This document shows positions 20,885 through 31,206 of a stretch of 64,000 nt of DNA, piece by piece. The translations under genes and the position numbers were made by a program. The DNA is taken from assembly GCA_905221605.1 (NCBI GenBank), contig CAJNDS010001668.1:1042276-1106275 (forward strand), written 5' to 3'. The notes beneath the pieces were generated by a model. It searched no databases and had not been told where the DNA came from. It saw nothing but the letters and a program-made list of their open reading frames with translations. The DNA is from Symbiodinium natans. Its lineage: Eukaryota > Sar > Dinophyceae > Suessiales > Symbiodiniaceae. Each line of letters opens with the position of its first letter. Positions within the stretch are counted from its first letter, which is position 1.

Positions 20885-22420
20885 ATGTTGAGTTTGGCCA
20901 GCTCTTTCGCCGATGAAAGAAGCTGCAGGGGCTTCGTTCCAAAGCTCTGGCACGTCGGAAGACCTCTGAGCCTCGGGCGTGAAGGAGCACCTGCGGCTCC
21001 ATCCTGGCTGGCTACCGTTGCAGGCGGTGTGGTGAGTTTCAGGAGCCTTTCGGCGAAGCTCAAGAATCAGAGCAAAGGAGTGGTCAAGAGGGCTGCGCTC
21101 CAAAGGCTCAGGGATCATGCGGCCAGCAAGGGCGGGAAATGCGTTTCAGAGGCGTACACGAACAGCAGCACGAAAGTCCAGTGGGAGTGCAAAATAGGGC
21201 ACAGGTGGATGGCCACACCAAGCAATGTGCTTCATCGCAGAAGCTGGTGTCCTCGCTGCGCCGCCAACAGGCGAAGCCTCAGCTTGCACCAACTCCAAGC
21301 GCACGCGAGGAAAAGAGGCGGCAGGTGCTTGGCCGACGAGTACAGGAACAATCGTACCAAGGTTCGCTGGCAGTGCAAGCTGGGACACACCTGGGAGGCA
21401 GAAGCCGGAGCGGTTCTGAACCAAGAGAGCTGGTGCCCCGAGTGCGCTCGCACAAGAAAATCATGGTCCAAGCGAACCATGACGGACTTGCAGGAGCATG
21501 CTGCTGCCCGTGGTGGCAAATGCTTGGCTACTGAATATGTTGGTGTGAGGGCGAAAGTTCCGTGGCAGTGCGAGAAAGGCCACACGTGGCATGCGAGGGC
21601 ATACAGCGTATTGAACCACAAGACCTGGTGCCCGATTTGCGCAAAGTGTGCCCCACTGGGCTTGGAGCGGCTGCGGAGCCACGCAGCGCGCCTCGGTGGA
21701 CAGTGCCTGGCCGAGGACTACAAGAATTCCCACACCAAGGTGCGATGGAAGTGCAGCTCTGGCCATGTATGGCGAGCCAAACCGACAGATGTCTTCCACA
21801 AGGGCAGCTGGTGCCCCGAGTGCCAGAAGATCGGCCTGGCACGCCTTCAGGCACACGCCGCGTCGTTGGGCGGGAGGTGTCTGTCCAAGAAGTATAGCAA
21901 CAGCACTGCGAAGGTTCTTTGGGAATGCCAGCTTGGCCACAGGTGGAAAGCCACTGCCCACAGCATCCTTCATCAGCGGACCTGGTGCCCTCAATGTGCG
22001 ACAAGCACTTGGAAGACGGAAGCTGAGGTTCGGTGCATTCTGGAAGCCATCTTCGCACCTGCAACTTTCGAGTCGTCCTTTCCAAAGTTTCTGGGAGGTC
22101 TGCAGCTGGACGGGTACTGCTCCGAGCTGTCCTTGGCTTTCGAGTATCAGGGGGAGCAGCACTACGATCCTGACAACTACTTCCATTTCGGAGACACATC
22201 CAGCTTTGATAGTCAGCTGGAGAGGGATGACAGGAAGCGCCAGCTTTGCGAAGAGGCGGGCGTGCGACTGGTGCTGGTGCCGTGTTTTGCCAACGACAAG
22301 CGCCTTTTCGTGCTCACGGCTCTGCTTCGGTGGTTCTCCATCGCTGAGATCACGTCTCGCATGCTTGTCACAAGCGAGCAGCTAACTGCTTCTGCCCTCC
22401 CCGCATCGCGAGGAGGTTAG
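20885..22420 (+). CDS. Zinc-ribbon repeat / endonuclease-like protein, copy 2
   Basis: 511 residues from ATG 20885. An in-frame TAG just upstream, near 20855, proves the start cannot extend through the leader here; the leader ATG at 20779 (MLGNFVWQAATSWL) is in another frame and stops at 20881. This copy lacks about 35 residues of the basic linker seen in copies 1, 3 and 4 (GRIETDLQRDGRDGEV region). Five zinc-ribbon repeats and the FEYQGEQHY nuclease core are intact. The C-terminus is longer and different (ends ALPASRGG), suggesting a shifted stop. Antisense frames of more than 200 codons inside it are by-products of GC-rich third positions. Confidence 0.87.
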   Translation: MLSLASSFADERSCRGFVPKLWHVGRPLSLGREGAPAAPSWLATVAGGVVSFRSLSAKLKNQSKGVVKRAALQRLRDHAASKGGKCVSEAYTNSSTKVQWECKIGHRWMATPSNVLHRRSWCPRCAANRRSLSLHQLQAHARKRGGRCLADEYRNNRTKVRWQCKLGHTWEAEAGAVLNQESWCPECARTRKSWSKRTMTDLQEHAAARGGKCLATEYVGVRAKVPWQCEKGHTWHARAYSVLNHKTWCPICAKCAPLGLERLRSHAARLGGQCLAEDYKNSHTKVRWKCSSGHVWRAKPTDVFHKGSWCPECQKIGLARLQAHAASLGGRCLSKKYSNSTAKVLWECQLGHRWKATAHSILHQRTWCPQCATSTWKTEAEVRCILEAIFAPATFESSFPKFLGGLQLDGYCSELSLAFEYQGEQHYDPDNYFHFGDTSSFDSQLERDDRKRQLCEEAGVRLVLVPCFANDKRLFVLTALLRWFSIAEITSRMLVTSEQLTASALPASRGG

Positions 22421-23252
22421 GCGACGGTTGCGGAGAGAGAGATGCCGAGGCTGTGTCAGTGGTTGACCACTGCTGGGCCAACACTTGTAGGCAATTCGAT
22501 GCGAGAATTTGCGGTGTCCTTCGACTGCTGCAGACCCGCGCAGGTGGGCGCAAGTCGATGTAAACACTCAACCTTCCTCCACCCATCCCTCTGTCCCTGT
22601 CTTTGGGCTTAGTAGGGATTTGTGGAGGATGCCCCGGAGCCCTGAGCCCCGAAAACCTTACACCCGGGACTGGAGGGATTCAAAGGGGTTTCCGCTAGGG
22701 TATATTAGGGGTTTGGGAAGTGGTTTTCGAGTCAAGCCCTGAGGAGCTTTGTGGATTCAGGAAGTTTTGGGTCCATTGAATCCGTTCACCCAGTGTTGCA
22801 CTTGTTCCTTGTGAGCCCCTTGAAGCCCAAAAGATGTTCCTAGCAGTTTCAGGTTGCTGGGGAATGGGGAACCCAAAGAAAAGAAGAGTCCCTAGAGGCC
22901 CAAGAGGCAGCCCCTAAACCCCTGAGCCCTCCCGAGGACATGAGCATTCGGTGAGCAGTTTTGTTCTGAAAAAGTTTGGTTTTAGGGGCCTGAGTTCTAT
23001 GATTTTGAGAGCTGAAGCTCGGAATCTCTAACACCAGTCCCTCCCGAACCTCAAAGGCTCCACAAACGCACAGCCGGCTCCAAGCTTGAAGCTCCATGGG
23101 CGTTGAAACTGTAGAAGGTTATGACCACTTGCCGCGCCCAGTTACAACTACCCCTGAGTTGTAGAGTGGCCTTGGCACGGCTATAGTCCCGAAACGCTAG
23201 ACCCTAAGCCCGGCCTTGGATCCCTTTCGCATATGGGTATATAGGAGTACTT
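22421..23252. other. 3' flank of nuclease copy 2, no gene seen
   Basis: Starts with the conserved CTGCTGCAGACC block, then GGGACTGGAGGGATTCAAAG (related to the flank of copy 3). The remainder is unit-specific mixed sequence without a convincing frame. Confidence 0.5.
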
Positions 23253-23342
23253 CAACCCTTGCGGGAGGCGCTGAAGAAAGAAGGCGACTCTGACTCCGAT
23301 AACGACCTGGTGGATGCGTTTCACCGAAAGCGCCGGGCCTAA
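23253..23342 (+). CDS. Unit-gene island alpha, unit 2
   Basis: Same island as at 19407, QPLREALKKEG then DSDSDNDLVDAFH. The stop is replaced by CGA, giving a five-residue extension (RKRRA) before TAA. Confidence 0.55.
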   Translation, partial: QPLREALKKEGDSDSDNDLVDAFHRKRRA

Positions 23343-23523
23343 CCTCTCAGAGAGCTAAACCTGAACATCCCAAAAACCTCCAAAACCCTGAACAATACTG
23401 ATTGGGCATAATAGCTAACAAGGCTTGCAACAAACTAAGCCCAAAAGCCGCATTCCCTACGGAAACACGAATAATTGCTCCCTGAACCCTAAACCTAGAT
23501 CAAGGGAATCGAGGGTAGAATTG

Positions 23524-23640
23524 GTAGAAGTGGCACCCCGGGCGGGCTGTTGTGGCGAAAAGTGTGATGCGCGCTTCCTGGGCAGGACTGTATGCCGGCT
23601 CTGGCCCGAAACGTTCGAAGCCCTCGTGCTAGGGGTTTGA
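23524..23640 (+). CDS. Unit-gene island beta, unit 2
   Basis: 38 codons to TGA. Two single-base insertions relative to unit 1 change the frame at its start, but EKCDARFLGRTVCRLWPE is recovered in frame. It shares the tail CRLWPxxFEALV with unit 3. Confidence 0.5.
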   Translation, partial: VEVAPRAGCCGEKCDARFLGRTVCRLWPETFEALVLGV

Positions 23641-24005
23641 GGGTTTAGGACAAGACGGCCTGTGCGAGGTAGTTGAGGCACCCGTGCTCCGTGAGCAAAA
23701 CGATAATAGGGCAAGGGAACGACGACCAGAAGGGGGGCCGAGCGGAGAGACTGCTTCGTCGTTCTGATTCCTCTCACCTGTGGTGCGCGGGCTCACGACA
23801 CAGGGATATTGCATCTCAAGCCTCCCCCAACACCCTCCAACATGAGCGTTAAGCTCTGGAAGTCATCCATATAGGGCCCCTACCCCCGCCCCCCCAACCC
23901 CGCCCGCAACCCCGAGCCCTTGCAGCCCTAGAAGCTGCAGCTTAGGCAAGGTTCAGGGCTCAGGGAAAATTTAAAGTTGTTGTTTGTCCTGTCCACCTCC
24001 CGCAG

Positions 24006-24059
24006 CCATGAGCTTGCCACTCCCATGGTGGCAGATTCCCACGGAGGCCCACCCGAGTT
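24006..24059 (+). CDS. Unit-gene island gamma, unit 2
   Basis: After CCGCAG the frame reads HELATPMVADSHGGPPE. Homologous to the islands at 20131, 27838 and 31871. Confidence 0.5.
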
Positions 24060-24611
24060 TTGGGTTTATAGGTTACTGGGATGAGTCTTGAACTAACAGC
24101 ACCCGTAGCATTAGAGCTGCGAATCGGAGCACCACCGAGGCATCACGGAGCCCCAGAAGCCGCGGCAGACTACAGCCCCAAGTGGTTCAGGATGCTTCAG
24201 GGGTTGAAGGTTTCAGGGTGCTTCAAGGGTTTGGGGATTTTCTTTTCTGCAGGAACCGGAGCTCAATCTGAATAGGTCTAGAAGGGCCCGAGCTGCAGCT
24301 GCACTGCTTCGGACTAAGACGCAGAAGATTCCGAACCACTCCCCAATCCTAGGAACCCCGAAGCCCCGAACTCCCAAACCTCATGAACCCCGGTTCGGGG
24401 GAAGTGGAGCTGTGGCGTTCTCGCCGGTGTAATTCCTGGAGTTCAGGTGCCAGGGGGTTTTTGAAGTTCGAAGTTTAGGGTTTGGAGAGGTCTATAGGAG
24501 TGGAGGGTCTAGGGACCTAAGCAGGCAACATTGTTTGGCAAGCTGCAACATCCTGGCTTGGGGCCCCTTACGTATGGACATAGCCCGTCGGAGCCCGCGG
24601 ATGGCCGTAGG

Positions 24612-26213
24612 ATGCTGAGTTTGGCCAGCGATGCAAGGGGCTGCAGGGGCTTTGTTCCGAGGCTCCGGCACGCCGGAAGACCTTTTAGCTTCGGTCGTGC
24701 TCCTTCACCTGCGGCTCGATCCTGGCTGGCTGCCGTTGCAGCTGGCGCCGTGAGTTTCAGGAGCCTTTCGGCCAAGCTCACCCGCAGATGCAAACCTGCT
24801 GCGTCGGTGGGCCGCATTGAGACGGACTTGCAGCGCGACGGCCGCGATGGGGAGGTCCTTCACTCCTCAGCTCTGCAAGTGACCCGGAGGAAGAAGCAGA
24901 GCAAAGGAGCAGTCGAGAGGGCTGCGCTCCAAAGGTTGAGGGACCATGCGGCCAGCAAGGGCGGGAAATGCATTTCCGAGGTGTACATGAACAACAGAAC
25001 GAAAGTCCGGTGGGAGTGCAAATTGGGGCACAGGTGGATGGCCAGGCCGAAAGATGTGCTGAATGGCGGAACCTGGTGTCCTCGCTGCGCCACCAACAAG
25101 AGCAGGCTCAGCTTGCATCAACTCCAAGCGCACGCGAGGAAAAGAGGTGGCAAGTGCTTGGCCGACGCGTACCGGAACAATCGGACCAAGGTTCGCTGGC
25201 AGTGCAAACTGGGACACACCTGGGAGGCCACATCGGACCAGGTTCTGAACCGAGGGAGCTGGTGCCCCGAGTGCGCACGCACAACGAGATCATGGTCCAA
25301 ACGCACCTTGAAGGACTTGCAGGAGCATGCCGCTGCCCGTGGAGGCAAATGCTTGGCTACTGAATATGTTGGTGTGAGGGCGAAAGTTCCGTGGCAGTGC
25401 GAGAAAGGCCACACTTGGAGCGCGAGTGCAAACAGCGTGTTGAACCTCAAGACCTGGTGCCCGGTCTGCGCAAAGCGTGCTCCACTGGGCTTGGAGCGAC
25501 TGCGGAGCCACGCGGCCCGCCTTGGTGGACAGTGCCTGGCCGAAGACTACAAGAATGCCCGCATCAAGGTGCGATGGAAGTGCAGCTCTGGCCATGTATG
25601 GCGAGCATCTCCTGACAGTGTCATCTACCATTGCGCTTGGTGCCCCGAGTGCCAGAAGATCGGCCTGGCACGTCTTCAGGCAAATGCCGCGTCGTTGGGT
25701 GGGAGGTGTCTGTCCAAGGAGTATAGCAACGCCCATGCGAACATTCTTTGGGAATGCCAACTTGGCCACAGGTGGAAGGCCAGCGCTAAGAGCATCCTCC
25801 ATCAGAAGAGCTGGTGCCCCCAATGTGCAGTCAGCGTTTGGAAGACGGAAGCGGAGATCCGGAGCGTTCTGGAAGCCATCTTCGCTCCTGCAAGGTTTGA
25901 GTCGTCCTTTCCAAAGTTTCTGGGAGGTCTGCAGCTGAACGGCTACTGCTCCGAGCTCTCCTTGGCTTTCGAGTACCAGGGGGAGCAGCACTACGATCCT
26001 GACAACTACTTCCATTTCGGCGACCCTTCAAGTTTTCACAGTCAGTTGGAGAGGGACGACAGGAAGCGCCAGCTTTGCGAAGAGGCCGGCGTGCGATTGG
26101 TGCTGGTGCCGTGTTTTGCCAACGACAAGCGCCTTTTCGTGCTTACGGCTCTGCTTCAGTGGTTCTCCATTTCTGAGATTTCGGCCCCCATGTTGTCGCA
26201 AGCTAGCAGCTAG
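24612..26213 (+). CDS. Zinc-ribbon repeat / endonuclease-like protein, copy 3
   Basis: 533 residues from ATG 24612, the position conserved in all copies; the frame is open upstream to 24531 but contains no ATG there. Same order as copy 1: basic N-terminus with RSWLAAVAAGAVSF, five zinc-ribbon repeats with all Cys/His ligands, and a nuclease-like domain. Its Asp is changed in context (LNGY instead of LDGY), so the presumed metal-binding Asp is replaced by Asn, while FEYQGEQHY is kept. If that Asp is catalytic, copy 3 may bind but not cut. The rest of the C-terminal domain is intact. Confidence 0.87.
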   Translation: MLSLASDARGCRGFVPRLRHAGRPFSFGRAPSPAARSWLAAVAAGAVSFRSLSAKLTRRCKPAASVGRIETDLQRDGRDGEVLHSSALQVTRRKKQSKGAVERAALQRLRDHAASKGGKCISEVYMNNRTKVRWECKLGHRWMARPKDVLNGGTWCPRCATNKSRLSLHQLQAHARKRGGKCLADAYRNNRTKVRWQCKLGHTWEATSDQVLNRGSWCPECARTTRSWSKRTLKDLQEHAAARGGKCLATEYVGVRAKVPWQCEKGHTWSASANSVLNLKTWCPVCAKRAPLGLERLRSHAARLGGQCLAEDYKNARIKVRWKCSSGHVWRASPDSVIYHCAWCPECQKIGLARLQANAASLGGRCLSKEYSNAHANILWECQLGHRWKASAKSILHQKSWCPQCAVSVWKTEAEIRSVLEAIFAPARFESSFPKFLGGLQLNGYCSELSLAFEYQGEQHYDPDNYFHFGDPSSFHSQLERDDRKRQLCEEAGVRLVLVPCFANDKRLFVLTALLQWFSISEISAPMLSQASS

Positions 26214-27132
26214 CTGCTTCTCGCTTCCGCATCTTGGGCAGTTTAGGCGACAGGGAGAGAGACGCAGTGGGAGGCCATCTTGCCAGGGCCAATAGAACTT
26301 GCAAGCAATTCAAAATTCGATGCGAGAATTTGCTGAGTCATTCGACTGCTGCAGACCTGCGCAGGTGGGCGCAAGTCGATCTAGAGCGCTTAGTTGGGTC
26401 TTGTGGTGGATGCCCCGGAGCCCTGAAGCCCTGAGCCCCGAAAACCTTACGCCTTACTCCTGGGACTGGAGGGGCGAGGAGGGCTTTGGACAGGCATTAG
26501 GGTCTTTGCAGGCTTGGGGTTTGGGAGCTGATGGGCGTCGAGAGGTTTGAGGGGTTTAGGGGCCGTTCCGGTCATTGGGTGGTGCGCTTGGTTTTTGTTC
26601 TCTCTTGAGACCCTCGGTTCCCAAAAGCCCTTGTTGTTCCTCTTTGCTAGGTTGCTGAGGGAAGCTTTTAGTTTTGGGCAGCGAAGTCGGGCCTGTGTTT
26701 GCGTTGAACCCTCAACCCTTGGACTAGTACTTCAGGTGCATTTCCCTAGGGGCTTGGGGCTCTACGGTTTTGAGAATGAAAGTTCCGAATCTTTAGCGCC
26801 AGGCTTCCCGGCCCTCAAAGACTCAAACGAACGACAGGTCGACCCAAGACTCGTCTACATAGACATCCCCCACCCCCTACCATTCGCTCGGTTTTTTCTG
26901 ACTGGTTACCTGCATCCCTGGACCTCCAAGATTGCAGGTTCATGTCCATTCAAGATTGTACCCGGCTATGACCACTGACAGGGATAGGTACCCGACATAT
27001 CAGCCCGGCCACAACTACTCATGAACCTTCGAGTGGACCCTGGCAAGCCTCTCTAGTCCCTAAACGCTGCAAGCCCTAAGCCCTACCCAGGTTCTGTTTG
27101 TTTATCGTAACTTGCGGACTTTCGAATTGCCG
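26214..27132. other. 3' flank of nuclease copy 3, no gene seen
   Basis: Contains the conserved CTGCTGCAGACC block near 26346, then GGGACTGGAGG. An open frame runs across 26547-26978 but has no homologue in the other units, so it is not called. Confidence 0.45.
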
Positions 27133-27207
27133 CAACCCTTGCGGGAGGCGCTGAAGAGGGAAGGCGACTCCGACTCCGACAGCGACCTGGTGGATGCGTT
27201 TCACTGA
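27133..27207 (+). CDS. Unit-gene island alpha, unit 3
   Basis: QPLREALKREG then DSDSDSDLVDAFH and TGA, same length and frame as unit 1. Confidence 0.6.
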   Translation, partial: QPLREALKREGDSDSDSDLVDAFH

Positions 27208-27382
27208 GGGCGCCGGGCCTAAACCCTCAGACAGCTGAACCCGCCCGTCTGTAGCGTTAAACGGCCCCCACGGCTGTAGTTGATAACGCTTGCAGCAATT
27301 TTAGCCCGAGAGCCGGCATTCCTACGAAAGCACAAAACCTGAACCCTAAACCTAGATCAAGGGATTCGAGGGTAGAGTCGGT

Positions 27383-27493
27383 AGATGGCAAACCGGCGGG
27401 CTGTGCGGCCAAAAGTGTGATGAGCGCTTCCTGGGCAGAGCTGCATGCCGGCTCTGGCCCGGAATTTTCGAAGCCCTCGTGGAACGGGTTTGA
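27383..27493 (+). CDS. Unit-gene island beta, unit 3
   Basis: 36 codons to TGA reading RWQTGGLCGQKCDERFLGR then CRLWPGIFEALVERV. This is the cleanest copy: the frame holds from the first residue, with three Cys. Confidence 0.55.
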   Translation, partial: RWQTGGLCGQKCDERFLGRAACRLWPGIFEALVERV

Positions 27494-27837
27494 GGGTTTA
27501 GGACAATGCGGAAAGAGAAGGGCAATTTAGGCACACGTGCTCCGTTAGCAAAACGATAAGGGGCCGAGCTGAGAGACAGCTGTGTCGTTCTGATTCATCT
27601 CACCCGTGGCACGCGGGCTCACGACACAGGGACACTGAGGACGACCAGCACTTCCTAGGACCTATATGTCAATGTATGCATGCAAGCGGCCCTGTAGAGC
27701 TTTCAGTGTAGGCCGCTCAGGGCCCCGGCCACAAAGCCCCTCCCAGAAGACAGGGCTCAGAAAACCTTACAGTTTTTGTTTAAAGCCGCAAATAGGGCAA
27801 AAATGGCACAGGAGGCCGTAGACCTCACAGCTTCCAG

Positions 27838-27892
27838 CCATGGACTCGCCACGCGCATGGTGGCAGATTCCCCTGGAGGCCAACCCCGAGTT
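27838..27892 (+). CDS. Unit-gene island gamma, unit 3
   Basis: After CTTCCAG the frame reads HGLATRMVADSPGG. It differs from unit 4 by few residues. Confidence 0.5.
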
Positions 27893-28584
27893 TAGGGTCA
27901 AGGGTTGAGGGTGAAGGGTTCAGAGTCTATAGGGTTCATGGAATGAGTACGAACTGACACCCCCCATAGCATTTACAGTCACGTTCCATGGAGCCCCAAG
28001 GCCGTGGCGGACTAAAGCCCTGAAGGGTTCAGGATGCTGCCGGGGCTGAAGCTTTCACAGGGTTTCGATGGTTTTTTGCTGCAGGAAAGGAGCTCTAGAG
28101 CTCAAAGTAGATTAAGTCCAGAAGGTCCCGAGCTCCAGCTGCGCTGCTTCGGAGCTGGATACTCAAAGCCCCAAGCAGCTCTCTAAACCCTAAACCCCTT
28201 AAACCCCAAACTACGCAGTGGCTTCTGGGTTCCCACCAAAAAAATCCGCTTCGAAGCTTCAGTTGCGCAGTCCTGGAGAACCCCATGAACCGTTCAAACC
28301 TCCGGGGCATGTCAGGGTTTGGGGATTGCACCTTCGGCTTTATTAGGCCCTTCAGTTCTAAACCCTAAACCTGGGGCCCAGAGGTTTGATATAGCTTTTG
28401 AACTTTGGAGTGTAGGGTTCAGGGAGTCCAGGTGTTACGGGGTTTAGCATTACGCTGAGACGGCAAGGGCCTGAGAGAGAGGCAGGATTAATCATTAAAC
28501 ATGCTGGGTAACTTTGTTTGTCAAGCTGCAACATCCTGGCTTTGGGAAATCACATTGGGGTCGGAGCCCGAGGATGGCCCCAGG

Positions 28585-30196
28585 ATGCTGCGCTTGGCCA
28601 GCTCTTTCGCCGATGAAACGAGCTGCAGGGGCTTTGTTCCGAAGCTCCGGCACGTCATCAGACCTCTGAAAACGGGGCATCAAGGAGCACCTGTGGCTCG
28701 ATCCTGGCTGGCCGCCGTTGCAGGAGGCGTGGTGAGTTTCAGGCGCCTTTCGGCGAAGCTCACCTGTAGATGCAAACCTGCTGTGTCGGTGGGCCGCATT
28801 GAGACGGACTTGCAGCGCGACGGCCGCGATGGGGAGGTCCTTCACTCCTCAGCTCTGCGAGTGGGCCGCAGGAACAAGCAGAAAAAAGAAGCGGTCAAGA
28901 GGGCTGCGCTCCAGAGGTTGAGGGACCATGCGGCCAGCAAGGGTGGGAAATGCATTTCAGAGACGTACATGAACTGCATGTCGAAGGTCCGGTGGGAGTG
29001 CAAATTGGGGCACAGGTGGATGGCTCAACCGCACAGCGTGCTTCATTGCGGAAGCTGGTGTCCTCGCTGCGCCATCAAGAAGCGAAGCCTCAGCTTGCAC
29101 CAGCTCCAAGAGCACGCGAGGAAAGAAGGTGGCAGGTGCTTGTCCGACGAGTACAGGAACACTCGTACCAGGGTTCGCTGGCAGTGCAAGCTGGGACACA
29201 CATGGGAGGCCGCAGCAAGAACGGTTCTGAACCAAGGGACCTGGTGCCCCGAGTGCGCTCGCACAACGAGATCACAGTCCAAGCGCAGCTTGAGGGACTT
29301 GCAGGAGCATGCCGCAGCCCGTGGTGGCAAATGCTTGGCTGCTGAATATGTTGGCGTGAAGGCGAAAGTTCCGTGGCAGTGCGAGAAAGGCCACACTTGG
29401 AGTGCGAGTGCAGACAGCGTGTTGAATATGAAGACCTGGTGCCCGATTTGCGCAAAGCGTACGCCACTGGGCTTGGAGCGACTGCGGAGCCACGCTGCCC
29501 GCCTTGGTGGACAGTGCCTGGCCGAGGACTACAAGAATGCCCACACCAAGGTGCGATGGAAGTGCAGCTCTGGCCATGTATGGCGAGCAACCGCGAATGA
29601 TGTCATCAATGGTGGCACCTGGTGCCCCGAGTGCCAGAAGATCGGCCTGGCACGTCTTCAGGCACACGCCGCGTCGTTGGGTGGGAGGTGTCTGTCCAAG
29701 AAGTATAGCAACCGCACTGCGAAGGTTCTTTGGGAATGCCAGCTTGGGCACAGGTGGAAAGCCAGCGCTTCTAGCATCCTTCATCAGAAGAGCTGGTGCC
29801 CTCAATGTGCGGCCAGCACTTGGAAGACGGAAGCCGAGATCCGGAGCATTCTGGAAGCCATCTTCGCTCCTTCAATGTTTGAGTCGTCCTATCCTAAGTT
29901 TCTCGAAGGGTTGCAGTTGGACGGCTACTGCTCCGAGTTGTCCTTGGCTTTCGAGTACCAGGGGGAGCAGCACTACGATCCTGACAACTACTTCCATTTC
30001 GGCGACCCTTCAAGCTTTCAGAGTCAGCAGGAGAGGGACGGCAGGAAGCGACAGCTTTTGCGAAGAGGCCGGCGTGCGATTGGTGCTGGTGCCATGTTTT
30101 GCCAACGACAAGCGCCTTTTCGTGCTCACAGCTCTGCTTCAGTGGTTCTCCATCGCTCAGATCACGGCCCCGATGTTGTCGCAAGCTAGCGGCTAA
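28585..30196 (+). pseudogene. Zinc-ribbon / endonuclease-like copy 4, frameshifted
   Basis: The frame is intact from ATG 28585 (or the in-frame leader ATG 28501, MLGNFVCQAATSWLW) through five zinc-ribbon repeats and FEYQGEQHY. At about 30053-30057 an extra T (CAGCTTTTGCG against CAGCTTTGCG in the other copies) shifts the frame: the original frame ends at 30189 with about 45 unrelated residues, while the conserved tail (GVRLVLVPCFANDKRLFVLT) continues in the next frame to 30196. The lost segment is the last strands and helix of the nuclease-like fold. This may be a recent inactivation or a homopolymer sequencing error; everything else looks functional. Confidence 0.8.
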
Positions 30197-30783
30197 CGGT
30201 TTCTCGCCTCCGCATTGTGACGGAACAAGTGGAGGGAGTTGCACAGACAGTGTCAGTGGTTGGTTCTCTCGTGCCAATAATTCGTAGCGTGGTTGCACGC
30301 AAGCAAGTCGATGTGATAAAATTCGCGGTGCCATGTTGCACTAGACTCACTAGACAGACCTTGCGCAGGCAAGCTGAAGGACTATCCGCATGGCCTTCAA
30401 ACGGCCACCGATTGAAACCCAGAGCCGTACACAGAGTTTTTTGATTGACTCGAAACATTCTGACCCTAAAAACTTGAGCCCACCTTCCGCCAATCCGTGA
30501 GCCTTGCCTAGAGCCTGAAAGTGGGAAGGGTTGCTACCAGGCTTTGAGGTTTTTTCTTGGGGTGTGTGGGGGTGGTTGTTGCTCGGAGTAACCTCGGCGA
30601 TTGGGCTCTGTACGGCCCCGACAAAGGTCCTGGCCACCTGCAGTGACAGTTACCCTACATGCATGAACCTCCAAGCAGAACCTAAACCCAGGACTTGCAA
30701 AACCCTTACCCACGTAACCCCTTCTGCACCCCTTACATGCCTTGTTATGACTACGCACGAACCTTCAAGAGTAATTAGCGAGT
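30197..30783. other. 3' flank of copy 4, no gene seen
   Basis: Diverges from the 3' flanks of the other copies soon after the stop. No convincing frame. Confidence 0.45.
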
Positions 30784-30855
30784 GCCCTGCGCGAGGCGCT
30801 GACGAAGGAAGGCGACTCTGACTCCGACAGCGATCTGGTAGCGGCGTTCCACTGA
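30784..30855 (+). CDS. Unit-gene island alpha, unit 4
   Basis: ALREALTKEG then DSDSDSDLVAAFH and TGA. The tail and stop are conserved; the upstream Gln-Pro is lost. Confidence 0.5.
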   Translation, partial: ALREALTKEGDSDSDSDLVAAFH

Positions 30856-31113
30856 GGTGCCGAGCCTGAACATTCAGATGAGCCCACAAACTTCATTCCC
30901 TCGCCCCCTCCACCGAAATTCTTGAACCGGCCTCGAACCAAAGCTTGAGGTCGGCACCAGCTGGAGAGCGCTGCCCCTTAATGTTTTAACTTTCCCTTTC
31001 GACACTCAAAACCCTCAAAAACTCAACTCCTAAGCGCTTGGCAGCAAGCCCTGAGAAGCCTCAAAGCCCATATTCCTACGAAAGCACCACAAAAGCCCCA
31101 AAACCAAGATGGG

Positions 31114-31206
31114 AAGTGGCACGTCGGCAAGCTGCGGGACCAAAAGTGTGATGAGCGTTCCCTGGGCAGGAGTGTAACGATGCCAGCTCTCGTGGTTGAG
31201 CCCAAA
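31114..31206 (+). CDS. Unit-gene island beta, unit 4 (decayed)
   Basis: The frame KWHVGKLRDQKCDERSLGR is still recognisable, but the GGLCG Cys is lost and the tail diverges. Possibly relict. Confidence 0.35.

Noticed and set aside
21461-22199. Antisense open frames of over 200 codons inside the nuclease ORFs
   Set aside because: They mirror the conserved + frame in every copy and follow from GC-rich third positions; the zinc ligands and nuclease motifs are on the + strand.
26547-26978. 143-codon + strand ORF after nuclease copy 3
   Set aside because: It starts and runs through heptamer-derived sequence, and homologous positions in the other units do not keep the frame.
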